Shown here: positions 35,922 to 44,858 of the stretch, in pieces
Position numbering within the stretch: the first letter of the stretch is position 1
How the letters are laid out: every line of letters starts with the position of its first letter
Assembly (NCBI GenBank): GCA_965207595.1
Contig: CBDBMW010000011.1
Span: 62,001-126,000 of the forward strand
DNA length: 64,000 nucleotides
Direction: 5' to 3'
Source: JAGWAJ01 sp026707615
GTDB lineage: Bacteria; Acidobacteriota; Vicinamibacteria; Vicinamibacterales; UBA8438
Position numbers and translations under genes: made by a program
The notes under the pieces: model-generated
The model's input: the letters and a program-made list of their open reading frames with translations, nothing else
Told to the model about the DNA's origin: nothing
The model's database searches: none

Positions 35922-38021
35922 GTGGGAGAGCGTGTCAGCCGTCCAAGCGCAACCCGCCACGAATCCGATGCAGTTCACGGCATGGTTCACGGCCACTCTC
36001 GATGGGCTTCTGGCACCGGGACTTCCGCGGTGAGTACTGACCGTGCCGCAGTTGTTCTGGACCGGCATCGCCGCCGCGGGGAAAGTGCGGCGAGTACCGC
36101 CAGAATCGACAGGGCAATCTCGATGGCCGCTGAGCACCTCCTCGGACTGCAGGACGGGGACGGCTACTGGCGAGGTGATCTGGAGGCGAACTGCGCGATC
36201 ACGGCCGAATACCTGCTCCTCACGCACTTCCTGGACGTACCCGACCGCGCTCGGTGGAGGAAGATCGTCAACTACCTTGAGGAAATGCAGCTTGAAGACG
36301 GTGGCTGGTCGATCTGGTACGGCGGCCCGGGCGATCTCAGCATCGCCATCGAGTGCTACTTCGCGATGCGGCTGGCCGGCGTCCGATACGACGCCCCCGT
36401 TCTCGTCAAGGCACGGCGGTTCATCCTCGAGCGCGGGAGCGTGCCGAACGCGCGCGTCTTCACCAAGCTCTGGCTCGCGCTGTTCGGGTTGTGGAAATGG
36501 GAGGATCTGCCCGCTCTCCCCGTGGAGGTCATGCACCTCCCCACGTGGTTCCCGTTCAACGTCTACGACTTCGCGAGTTGGGCGAGAGGCACCATCATCC
36601 CTTGCTCGATCCTTCTAGACAAGAAGCCTTACTGCGCCGTGCCGGAGTCGGCCCGTCTCGACGAACTCCGTTCCACCGGCGCAGAGGCGGCGGAGCGTCA
36701 ACCCGGCGGGAACGGAGCGCGACCGAGCTGGGAAGCGGTCTTCAGGGCGGCGGGGCGCGTCTTGCGCCTTCTGGAACGGCGACCGGCGGTCGTCGCGCGC
36801 CGGCCCCTGCGGGAAGCCGCCTTGAAGAAGGCCGAGCGCTGGATACTGGACCGTCAGGAGGCTGACGGTTCTTGGGGAGGGATCCAGCCGCCTTGGGTGT
36901 TTTCGCTGATGGCGCTGCACACGATGGAATACGGCAACGGGCATCCGGTCATCAGGAAGGGGTTGGAGGGCTTTGAGGGCTTCGCGAGGGAAACGTGCGA
37001 CACCTTCCGCATCGACCCATGCGTGTCACCAGTCTGGGACACATGCCTGTCGCTCGTGGCCCTTCAGGATGCCGGCATATCCCCGGAAGAGCCTTCCATG
37101 GTCAGGGCCGCCCGATGGCTTGTCGGCAAACAGATCCTCGAACAGGGCGGAGACTGGCAGGTCAGGCGACCGGGTGTCAGGCCGGGCGGCTGGGCGTTCG
37201 AGTTCACCAACGACACCTATCCCGATACTGACGACACCGCGCTGGCCTTGATTGCCTTGCACAGGATGGGTTGGCGCGACGAGCCGCGCGTGCGGCTCGC
37301 CCTGGACCGAGGTCTGGAATGGCTGGAGGGGATGCAGAGCCGGAACGGCGGCTGGGGCGCGTTCGACGCGGACAACGTCAAGCGCTGGCTCGCTGCGATC
37401 CCCTTCTGCGATTTCGGCGAGGTCACCGATCCGCCCACCGAAGACGTCACTGCCCATGCCCTCGAAGCGTTGGGGCGCATGGGCTTCGACGCCAGCCGAC
37501 CGACGGTGCAAGCCGGCCTGCAGTACCTGCGAGAGACACAACAGGCGGACGGCTCCTGGTGGGGCCGGTGGGGTGTCAATTGCATCTACGGCATCGGGGC
37601 CGTTCTGCCGGCACTCAAGTGGGTCGGCGAGGATATGGACCAGCCTTACATCCGCAGAGCCGTAGGTTGGCTTTTCCGCCACCAGCGTGACGACGGTAGC
37701 TGGGGCGAGGGCGTGGGAAGCTACTTCGACCCGACATTGCGCGGACAGGGACCGAGCACGAGGTCCCAGACGGCTTGGGCGCTGATTGGGCTGATCGCGG
37801 CTGGACACGCCGAGACGGAAGGCACCAAGCGGGGGGTCGACTATCTCGTCCGCACGCAACAGGCCGACGGATCGTGGGTTGAGCCGGAGTTCACGGGCAC
37901 TGGGTTCCCGGGGGACTTCATGATCAACTACCATCTGTACCGGCTCTACTGGCCGCTGATGGCGCTGAGCCAGTATCGTCGGGCGATGCGTGACGAGACG
38001 GTTGGCCGTGGGCGGTTGTAG
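35922..38021 (+). CDS. shc: squalene-hopene cyclase
   Basis: A terpene cyclase that closes squalene to hopene or hopanol. The catalytic motif DTDDTA is at about 435-440 from the first possible start, and several QW-type repeats (QEADGSWGG, QQADGSWWGRWG, QRDDGSWGEGVGSYFDP, QQADGSWVEPEFTGTGFPGD) are seen. Conserved sequence begins near residue 66 (MAAEHLLGLQDGDGYWRGDL). The first ~60 codons are unusual, so translation may start downstream of 35922. Membrane-associated enzyme; hopanoids stiffen membranes. No other hopanoid gene is beside it. The frame is intact. Confidence 0.92.
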   Translation: MGERVSRPSATRHESDAVHGMVHGHSRWASGTGTSAVSTDRAAVVLDRHRRRGESAASTARIDRAISMAAEHLLGLQDGDGYWRGDLEANCAITAEYLLLTHFLDVPDRARWRKIVNYLEEMQLEDGGWSIWYGGPGDLSIAIECYFAMRLAGVRYDAPVLVKARRFILERGSVPNARVFTKLWLALFGLWKWEDLPALPVEVMHLPTWFPFNVYDFASWARGTIIPCSILLDKKPYCAVPESARLDELRSTGAEAAERQPGGNGARPSWEAVFRAAGRVLRLLERRPAVVARRPLREAALKKAERWILDRQEADGSWGGIQPPWVFSLMALHTMEYGNGHPVIRKGLEGFEGFARETCDTFRIDPCVSPVWDTCLSLVALQDAGISPEEPSMVRAARWLVGKQILEQGGDWQVRRPGVRPGGWAFEFTNDTYPDTDDTALALIALHRMGWRDEPRVRLALDRGLEWLEGMQSRNGGWGAFDADNVKRWLAAIPFCDFGEVTDPPTEDVTAHALEALGRMGFDASRPTVQAGLQYLRETQQADGSWWGRWGVNCIYGIGAVLPALKWVGEDMDQPYIRRAVGWLFRHQRDDGSWGEGVGSYFDPTLRGQGPSTRSQTAWALIGLIAAGHAETEGTKRGVDYLVRTQQADGSWVEPEFTGTGFPGDFMINYHLYRLYWPLMALSQYRRAMRDETVGRGRL

Positions 38022-38109
38022 ACGACCTTATCGCGGGTTCGCGCACGGCGCTGCGTGCGGCTCCGGGCCTCGGTGTTCGAGGTTCGTCACGTGGAAGGAG
38101 AACCGGACG

Positions 38110-38946
38110 ATGGAAGCTCACCGGCCGTGGGGGACCTTGGGGCTGGCTCTTGGATTTGCGGCGGGTTGCTCGGCGATCCTCGGTGCGGCAGAGCTGAGGC
38201 TGGAGACGCTCGCGGCCTGGACTCGGTACATCGAGGCGACGGAACGGCGCATCGCCCGCGAGATCGCGCACGGTGAGCGGTTCCTCGTGCTGGACTTCCG
38301 CCCCGACGCGCAACGGGCTCGCCGGGAACTGCTTGCCGGCCAACCGGTTCTCGCCCGGATGGAAACTCGCCACGAGAACGGCGAAGCGATCAAGGTGCCC
38401 AAAGGCCAGATCCACCACTGGCGTGGTGCCATCCTGGTGCCGAACGCCGACGTGGATCACGTGGTTGACGGCCTCCAGTTTGCGATCCCGCCCCATGAAC
38501 TGCAGAACGACGTCCTTGAATCGCGCGTCCTCTGGCGCGAAGGCAACCGGTTGCGGCTGTTCCTCAAGCTGAGCCGCAAGGCGGTCGTCACCGGACACTA
38601 CAACACCGAGCACGAGCTGAAGTACACCCGCGCGGGCGGCAGCCGAGCGTGGAGTCGGAGCAAGGCCACGCGAATCGCGGAGCTGGAGCACTTCGGGACG
38701 CCGGAGGAACGCGAAAAGCCGGTGGGCAACGACCGCGGTTTTCTGTGGCGGCTGAACGTGTACTGGCGCTACGAGCAGGTGGCCGACGGCGTGCTGATGG
38801 AGTGCGAGGTCGTGACGTTGAGCCGGTCCATCCCGATCCTGGTGCGCTGGATGGTCGCGCCGATAGTCACTCGGGAGTCACGCGCCGCGCTCCTCGACAT
38901 GCTGCAGGCGATGCGCATCAAGCTCGATCCCAACCGACGAGGGTGA
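38110..38946 (+). CDS. secreted hypothetical protein (SRPBCC-like?)
   Basis: A 278-residue protein from ATG 38110 (GGAGAACCGG upstream). The N-terminal hydrophobic stretch LGLALGFAAGCSAIL is a probable signal peptide. The rest is of mixed alpha/beta type with IPPHELQNDVLESRVLWREG, then YNTEHELKYTRAGGSRAWSR and DGVLMECEVVTLSRSIPILV, ending in a long amphipathic helix. The order of strands and the final helix suggests a START/SRPBCC-like lipid-binding fold, but no motif proves it. Located just after shc. Confidence 0.7.
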   Translation: MEAHRPWGTLGLALGFAAGCSAILGAAELRLETLAAWTRYIEATERRIAREIAHGERFLVLDFRPDAQRARRELLAGQPVLARMETRHENGEAIKVPKGQIHHWRGAILVPNADVDHVVDGLQFAIPPHELQNDVLESRVLWREGNRLRLFLKLSRKAVVTGHYNTEHELKYTRAGGSRAWSRSKATRIAELEHFGTPEEREKPVGNDRGFLWRLNVYWRYEQVADGVLMECEVVTLSRSIPILVRWMVAPIVTRESRAALLDMLQAMRIKLDPNRRG

Positions 38947-39180
38947 CGCCGCCGAGCGGCGGTTGCAGGAAGTGCGCGACCGGCTCCGCCACCCCGAAGA
39001 ACATCAAGCCGATGCCCACCCCGGCGGCGAACAGCATGGCGAACCATGCGACGGTAGAGTAGTCCGGCCGTGCGCGAGGGCCACCCAGTCGCACGCGCCC
39101 GAACGGCGTCACCAGCAGCAGGCAGAAGAGCAGGAACAGATTGGCTGCGGCCATGAGCACCCAGTCGAACGTGGAGGTGA
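38944..39180 (-). pseudogene. BCCT transporter N-terminal fragment
   Basis: Minus-strand sequence DWVLMAAANLFLLFCLLLVT, then GRVRLGGPRARPDYSTVAWF and GIGLMFFGVAEPVAHFLQPP, is the first part of a betaine/carnitine/choline transporter. It begins abruptly inside a TonB-receptor fragment and stops after about 75 residues. The remaining ~85 percent of the transporter is absent. Confidence 0.8.
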
Positions 39181-40283
39181 GCCAGGTGCAGCAGCACCCC
39201 GAAAGGTTGTTCGCCACGATCGCGAACTCGGTCGAGCGGAGCAGGTCGCTCAACGCCTCGCCCGAGAAGCTGACGTAGGCGTCCACCAGCCAGTAGTCGT
39301 CCGCGTACCAGTCTGACAACAGGCAGACGCGCCGCGACGAGGTGTACTTGGCGCTCAGCCCCAAACCGAGCGGACCGCTCCGGTCGAGCGAGACGATCCC
39401 ATAGCCGGCCCGGCACGCCGGTTACGTTGGTCCCTGCCACGATCCCTGATCCGCGTCGACCAGCGGGTCGCCGGTCCCGATGTACTGCGAGTCGTCGAAT
39501 GTGAAGGCCGTGTAGAACGAGGTCTGGCGCGGCAACTGCACCGTCGCCGAGAACTCGACGCCGCTCGTGTCGATGCCGCCCGCGTTGAAGTAGGCGCCGC
39601 CGCCCGGATCAGGTAGTTGGGACCGGTCGCCGTGGCAGGTCCGAGGTAGAAGATGCAATTCTGGAAGTCGATGCTGTACCAGGTGCCGCTCAACGCCAGC
39701 CGGTTCCCCGCGTACTGCAGCCCGACATCGACGTTCGAGGCGGTCTCGGGCTCGAGCAGGTCGAGGCTGCGGTCCGGCACCTCGAGCAGCAGGCTGCTGA
39801 TCGCCTTGAGGGTCTCGGCGTAGCCAGCCGGGCCGGTAGAACTGGTTCAGGTCCGGCACGCCGGGCCAACTCGCCGACCAGCCGATCCCAATGCGGATTG
39901 GCGCGGAAGTCGGCATCGCTGTACAGCCGCTGGTAGACATCCTCGTGAATGCTGTCGTACGAGAAGTAGCTCGTCAGATCGAGCCACCCGTGCGACGAGA
40001 CGAGCTTGGCGGCCACGTGCTCCCGCTCGTTCAGCGCCGAGCCTTCCACCCAGTCGGTCGCCTCCTGACGGACCGCGGCGATCCACGCCCGCCTGTCGCG
40101 GCCGAACAGCGGCCCTGTGTCGATTCGCATGGAGAACCGCTGGCCTTTGTTCTCACCGATGGGCGTCGACGCCGTGTAGGTCCGCTCGCCCGCCGGGTCG
40201 TCGGTCAGGTAGTCGAACGTGCCGCCCAGCGCCTCGACCGATCGCGAGGCGACGGTGAAACTCCACCGGTCACTGCGGCAGGG
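39181..40283 (-). pseudogene. TonB-dependent receptor internal fragment
   Basis: Outer-membrane receptor barrel sequence is readable: VEALGGTFDYLTDDPAGER, HGWLDLTSYFSYDSIHEDVY, LLEPETASNVDVGLQYAG, LSGTWYSIDFQNCIFYLGPA, and near the end YWLVDAYVSFSGEAL with EFAIVANNL. Frameshifts occur near 39850 and 39600. The plug domain and the last strand are missing, and it joins the BCCT fragment at about 39180. The start lies at a stop codon near 40284. Confidence 0.78.
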
Positions 40284-40445
40284 TTAGCGAGGTCATCCTC
40301 GCAAGTTGAACATAACGGGTGACTTATTGACACCATCCCGGTCCGGATTCTCCCGTCGCCTACCCCATTATGGACGGGAATCTACGCAACCATCCACTGC
40401 GTCTCCAAGCCGCACAGGATTCGTTTCCCGGTGCGCGGCACGTCG

Positions 40446-41615
40446 TCAAGGTGTGACAACCTCCAGGGCCAGCAGCGTCAGGTCGTCCTCAAGCTGCTCC
40501 CCGTCGCGCCACCGGTTCACTGCCCGACGGATGTCCTGCACGGTGTCGCCCAGCTGCGCCCCCTGCGTTCTCGTCAGCGACTCCACCAGCCCGGCGATGC
40601 CGAAGTCCTCATGCTCGCCGTTCATCGCCTCTGTCAGGCCGTCGGAGTAGAGGTAGAGCCGGTCACCGGGTCGGAGCGACACCTTGTACTCGTCGTAGTC
40701 GGCGTCGGGAAAAAAGCCCACTGGCAGCCCAGCGCCTCCCAGTGCGATCGGCGCGCCGCGGCGTGGCACGTGGATCGGGCCAGGATGCCCGGCGCAGGCA
40801 TAGCGCAGCGTGCCGGTCGCTTGGTCGAGCATGCCGCAGAGGAAGGTGAAGTACTGCCCAAACTCCGAATCAATGGGGAACTCCGCGTTGAGCCACTTGA
40901 GGAGCTGCGAAGGCGATGAGCGCTCCGATGCGGTCCACGTCGACGCCAGGACGCGCGTCAGCGCCACTGAATGGAGCGCCGCGACCGTCCCGTGTCCTGC
41001 CACGTCGAGCAGGTAGAAGCCGATCAGGCCGGCCGTGATCTCGAACGCGTTGAAGCTGTCGCCGCCGAGCTTCTCGCACGGTTCGTAGATCCAGTCGACT
41101 TCGACACCGGGGATCCCGGCCGGCCGCCCCGGCAGGAGCGACTTCTGGATCTTGGCCGCCACAGTGAGATCCCGGCCAAGCCTTTCGTTGGCTCGTCCAA
41201 GCTCCTCGTTGGCGTCCCGCAACGCGGCCTCGATGCGATGGCGGTCGGTCATGTCGCGTACCGCCGCGATGACCAGCCAGCCTTCGTCGGAGTCGATTGG
41301 ACTCAGTGAGATGTCCGCCGGGAACTCCCGCCCACTCTTGTGCAGGCCGAGCACGTGAGAAACCGCGCCCATCGGTCGCGCTGCTGGCGTCAGGCCGTAG
41401 TCCTTGCGCTGACGCCGATGCCGCTGCCGTGCTTCCTCGGGCACGAGAATCTCTACCGACCGGCCGACCAGAGCGGCAGGGCTGTACCCGAACACATGCT
41501 CGATCAGCCGGTTGGCATAGACGATTCTGCCCGCGGCGTCGACCACCACGACAGCGTCCGGCATCGTCTCAAGCAGCGGGAGCGTCGACCGCGTCCAGTG
41601 TCCGGTTTCCGTCAT
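40446..41615 (-). CDS. PAS-PP2C (RsbU/SpoIIE-like) phosphatase
   Basis: A 389-residue protein. A PAS domain (~10-125: DAVVVVDAAGRIVYANRLIE, then VFGYSPAALVGR) is joined by a signalling helix (EELGRANERLGRDLTVAAKI) to a PP2C-type SIGMA phosphatase domain (~160-389) with LGGDSFNAFEI, LLDVAGHGTVAALHS, RYACAGHPGPI, LYLYSDGLTEAMN and LEDDLTLLALEV. The metal-binding Asp residues appear in these motifs. Such proteins dephosphorylate anti-anti-sigma factors in partner-switching. A close paralogue, broken by frameshifts, lies at 55.2-56.3 kb. No sigma-regulator genes are adjacent to this copy. Confidence 0.88.
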   Translation of the reverse strand: MTETGHWTRSTLPLLETMPDAVVVVDAAGRIVYANRLIEHVFGYSPAALVGRSVEILVPEEARQRHRRQRKDYGLTPAARPMGAVSHVLGLHKSGREFPADISLSPIDSDEGWLVIAAVRDMTDRHRIEAALRDANEELGRANERLGRDLTVAAKIQKSLLPGRPAGIPGVEVDWIYEPCEKLGGDSFNAFEITAGLIGFYLLDVAGHGTVAALHSVALTRVLASTWTASERSSPSQLLKWLNAEFPIDSEFGQYFTFLCGMLDQATGTLRYACAGHPGPIHVPRRGAPIALGGAGLPVGFFPDADYDEYKVSLRPGDRLYLYSDGLTEAMNGEHEDFGIAGLVESLTRTQGAQLGDTVQDIRRAVNRWRDGEQLEDDLTLLALEVVTP

Positions 41616-41674
41616 CGGGCTTCTCGCGCCGACTCCCCTCTATCGTCCTGGGAATGCCGAGTCCATCACTCCCG

Positions 41675-42403
41675 TCAGAATCCGACGACGACCCTTGCCG
41701 TGAGCCGCGGCCGAGACACCACGTAGTCGGGGCTCGCGAAGATGGGGAAGTCGGCGCCGAACCTCATCCCGACTTGGCGCCACACGCCCACGTCGATCCC
41801 CGCCCCGGGCTGGACGAGGAGCCCGGCCGTTCGCTGCTCGTCGAACGCTGGATACGGCTCGAAGCCGCACGGGTCCACCATGACTCCGTTGATGTACACC
41901 TCCGCCGTGCCGAGACCGCTGTCGCATGCGGAATTCGCCAACTCGACGTCCCACACCTCCGGATACTCGAAGTCCGTCCGGAAGCGAGCCCAGAAGCCGC
42001 CGACCAGCACCTGATAGTACAGCCTAAGCCGTCGACCCTGCCGGCCGCCTCCCCGCAGGCCGGCCGTCACCAGCGCGTACCGGGTCCGGCTCGTGTGGCG
42101 GACCAAGCCGGCGGCCGGCGTTGCCTCGCCGAACGCGTCCTCGTTCTCCCATCCCCAGAAGACGTCGTGCAACTCACGCACGGTGGTCCGCCGGTGCCAA
42201 GCGCCCTCAACCACGAACGTCTGCCCGCCGAGGTCGAAGGTGCCCGCGAGGCCCCAGCCGGGCGTCACTGTCCGTTGCGGGTCCTGGACGCCGTACATGG
42301 GACCCGCCTCAATCTCGAACCGAGCCCCCGAATTCGTCTGTGCCATGACGGTCGTGGACGCCAGTGCGACGAGCGTCGGTACGGTCGCAAGCCTTTGAGT
42401 CAT
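41675..42403 (-). CDS. outer-membrane beta-barrel-like protein
   Basis: A 242-residue secreted protein. The signal peptide ends TTVMAQ (about 22). The mature part has alternating-residue strands (GWGLAGTFDLGGQTFVVEGA, RTRYALVTAGLRGGG, RLYYQVLVGGFWARF) and ends SRPLTARVVVGF-like with a final aromatic residue (RLTARVVVGF), the classical barrel C-terminus. An inserted loop has Cys residues (SACDSG and DPCGF) that may form a disulfide. Family not identified. An IS256 is inserted 80 bp upstream of its start, possibly changing its promoter. Confidence 0.7.
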   Translation of the reverse strand: MTQRLATVPTLVALASTTVMAQTNSGARFEIEAGPMYGVQDPQRTVTPGWGLAGTFDLGGQTFVVEGAWHRRTTVRELHDVFWGWENEDAFGEATPAAGLVRHTSRTRYALVTAGLRGGGRQGRRLRLYYQVLVGGFWARFRTDFEYPEVWDVELANSACDSGLGTAEVYINGVMVDPCGFEPYPAFDEQRTAGLLVQPGAGIDVGVWRQVGMRFGADFPIFASPDYVVSRPRLTARVVVGF

Positions 42404-42484
42404 CGGTGCCCTCCCTTCCGGCAGTGCGCGAAATGGCCGCCGGATCGGCAGTCCTCCGCCCTGGTCACCGCCGGCATCGTCGGG

Positions 42485-43912
42485 GAGGTATTACCCAAAG
42501 TTGTGGATCGGAGGGCGTGAAGCAGGTGGCGTATCCTTCCACGTGAACCAAAACACACCCTGGCTGGCCGGCCGGGGGGAAGGAGACACCACCCATGGAG
42601 AAGGTACTCGACGCGATCCCTGGCGACAAGCTGAAAGCGGTGGAAGACGACGTCTCGACGCTGGATGCCGTGGCTCGGGAGGGCGCGCGGCGCATGCTGC
42701 TGATGGCGTTGGAGGAAGAGGTGGCTCGGTACGTCGATGCGCACGCCGAGGCGCGGGACGAAGCGGGCCGCCGTCTGGTCGTACGCAACGGGCGTGCGCA
42801 GGCCCGGAGCGTGACCTGTGGAGCCGGAACGTTGGAGGTCCAGGCCCCGCGCGTCAACGACCGGCGGGTTGACGATCAGGGTGAGCGGCAACGGTTCACG
42901 AGCCGGATCTTGCCCCCGTACATGCGACGGTCGCCGAAGGTGGCCGAGGTTCTTCCGATTCTGTATCTGCGGGGGCTGTCGACGGGGGACTTTCGGGAGG
43001 CGCTGCCGGTGCTGCTGGGGGAGGACGCGGCGGGTCTGAGCGCGACGAACATCGCGCGGCTGACGGCGAGCTGGGACGAGGAGTACCAGGCGTTCCGGCG
43101 GCGGGACCTGTCGGCGTGCGACTACGTCTACGTGTGGGTCGACGGGATCCACTTCAACATCCGGCTGGAAGACGACCGTCTGTGCACGTTGGTGATGATC
43201 GGGGTGCGAGCGGACGGGACGAAGGAGCTGGTGGCGCTCGAGGACGGCTACCGGGAGAGCACGGAGAGCTGGTCGAGCGTGCTGCGGGACCTGCGCGGAC
43301 GCGGGATGCAGGCGCCGGCAGTGGCGGTTGGGGACGGCGCTCTCGGCTTCTGGTCGGCGGTGCGGGACGTGTGGCCGGAGACGGCGCCGCAACGGGACTG
43401 GTGTCACAAGCTGGCGAACGTGCTCGACAAGCTGCCGCGCCGGCTGCGGCCGCGGGCGAAGCGTGCGTTGCACGACGTGATGTACGCACCGACGAGGTCC
43501 GACGCGGAGACGGCCATCGGCGCGTTCGTGGCGGTGAAGTACCCGAAGGCGACGGCCTGCCTGGTGGACGACCAGGAGGCGTTGCTGACGTTCTTCTCCT
43601 ATCCAGCCGAGCACTGGACGCATCTGCGGACGACGAACCTGATCGAGTCGCCGTTTGCGACGGTCCGGCTGCGGCAGCGGGTGACGAAGGGAGCGGGCTC
43701 CCGCGCCAAGGGGCTGCTGATGGCCTTCAAGCTGCTGGACATGGCGCAACGACGCTGGCGCCGGCTGAACGGGGCCCATCTGCTGCCCTTGGTACGTGCT
43801 GGCGTCCCGTTCGTCGATGGAGTCCTGCTCGAGCGCGAACCGACGGCGACCGAGCTTCGGAAGGAGGCCGCCTGATCACGGCCGCGGCGATCCACAACAT
43901 TTGACAATAGCT
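42485..43912 (+). mobile_element. IS256-family insertion sequence, intact
   Basis: The ends match as an imperfect inverted repeat of about 25 bp, sharing GTTGTGGATCG (left 42500-42510; right, complement of 43888-43898). The flanks carry a direct repeat, CATCGTCGGG, at 42475-42484 and 43913-43922, the length expected of an IS256 target duplication. One full transposase gene lies inside. A recent insertion. Confidence 0.88.
42595..43875 (+). CDS. IS256-family (Mutator) transposase
   Basis: A 426-residue transposase. DDE residues lie in VWVDGIHFN, AVAVGDGALGFW and TTNLIESPF, with the C/H pair DWCHKLANVLDKLP before the helical insertion. It starts at ATG 42595 after AAGGAG. No frameshift, and ends and target repeat are present, so it is probably functional. 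Confidence 0.95.
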   Translation: MEKVLDAIPGDKLKAVEDDVSTLDAVAREGARRMLLMALEEEVARYVDAHAEARDEAGRRLVVRNGRAQARSVTCGAGTLEVQAPRVNDRRVDDQGERQRFTSRILPPYMRRSPKVAEVLPILYLRGLSTGDFREALPVLLGEDAAGLSATNIARLTASWDEEYQAFRRRDLSACDYVYVWVDGIHFNIRLEDDRLCTLVMIGVRADGTKELVALEDGYRESTESWSSVLRDLRGRGMQAPAVAVGDGALGFWSAVRDVWPETAPQRDWCHKLANVLDKLPRRLRPRAKRALHDVMYAPTRSDAETAIGAFVAVKYPKATACLVDDQEALLTFFSYPAEHWTHLRTTNLIESPFATVRLRQRVTKGAGSRAKGLLMAFKLLDMAQRRWRRLNGAHLLPLVRAGVPFVDGVLLEREPTATELRKEAA

Positions 43913-43943
43913 CATCGTCGGGCTAGATGGCGTGAGCGTGTAT

Positions 43944-44192
43944 TCACCGGCGCCCTCGCTTCAGCTCAATCAGCACCAGTGATCCGTCCGGTGCCACGGC
44001 TAGCGAGGCTAGCGAGTCGACGATCTTGCCGTACGAAGTCTTCTCTTGACGGCCGATCAGCATCCAGTCGCTCGACAGGACTTCGGGTGCGGCCACGATC
44101 ATATCCTCGAGTTGCTTCTCGCTGTCGAGCAGGCCGGTGGGCAGACGCTCTGGGGTCACGCAGATCTTCGACGAATCCTGCTGGACAGACAT
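43944..44192 (-). pseudogene. truncated NucS/DUF91-like nuclease
   Basis: An 82-residue frame from ATG 44192. LLDSEKQLEDMIVAAPEVLS, then MLIGRQEKTSYGKIVDSLAS and LAVAPDGSLVLIELKRGRR match the start of DUF91/NucS-like nucleases, in which D-x(n)-E-x-K (here VDS and IELK) is the active site. The sequence stops right after the E-x-K strand and 32 bp before the IS256, so the C-terminal half is gone. Confidence 0.6.
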
Positions 44193-44330
44193 GGGTCGTC
44201 TGCCTCCCTTCGGTCCTGGGCCGTCACGACCGCTCAGTAGCGCCCGCTACGCCGCGATTCGTGGTCGATCACTGAGTCGGAACCGGCACGCTTGAGTTCA
44301 GGTCGGCTGCGTCGGGCGCTCGGCGCGTCG

Positions 44331-44858
44331 TCACGTCGGAACCTCGCCGTTCAGATATTCCGTCCAGTCGGCCATGAGCTGCCGCCGGTCGAACAGGTCG
44401 GACCGGGCGTAGGCAGCCTCGACCTCGTTCTGAACGACATGGGCGAGCGCCGCCTCGACGACCTCCCGCGGATGGTCGGTCTTCTCGGCTGCCCAATCCC
44501 GAAACGAAGACCGGAAGCAATGAGGGACAACCGGGAGCCGAAGTTTCTGGAGCATCTTGACCAGCGTCGACGGCGAGATCGGTTTCCCGCTCCGCATCGG
44601 GAACACGAGCGGATTGCCGTCGCCCAGCGCCCGCGCGTCGTCGAGGATCTCCAGCGCCCGGCCGCACAGCGGCACCTGGTGCTCCCGCTTGGCCTTCATC
44701 CGCCGCCAGCTTGACGGCGGGCTGCGCGGACCCTGACCGCACCGCCTCGATGGCCGCGGCAACGTCCCTGTGCGCCAGCGCTGCATCGATGACCTCGCGC
44801 GGGCGGTGGGTCCGCTCGGCCGCCCAGTCCCGGAAGCTGGCATGGAAGCGTCGGCGAC
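44331..44858 (-). pseudogene. mosaic P4-type integrase remnant
   Basis: Order on the minus strand: FHASFRDWAAERTHRPREVI-DAALAH (C-terminal box II region) runs straight into RDVAAAIEAVRSGSAQPAVK (a mid-protein region), then KAKREHQVPLCGRALEIL, SFRDWAAEKTDHPREVVEAA and VEAAYARSDLFDRR to a stop. A box II segment therefore comes before the mid region, so two integrase copies have recombined at their similar ALAH/ALPH codons. The 3' part (44331-44700) is otherwise well preserved. Confidence 0.82.

Noticed and set aside
42400..43779. 459-codon minus-strand frame over the IS256
   Set aside because: Antisense of an intact transposase with DDE motifs; shadow composition.
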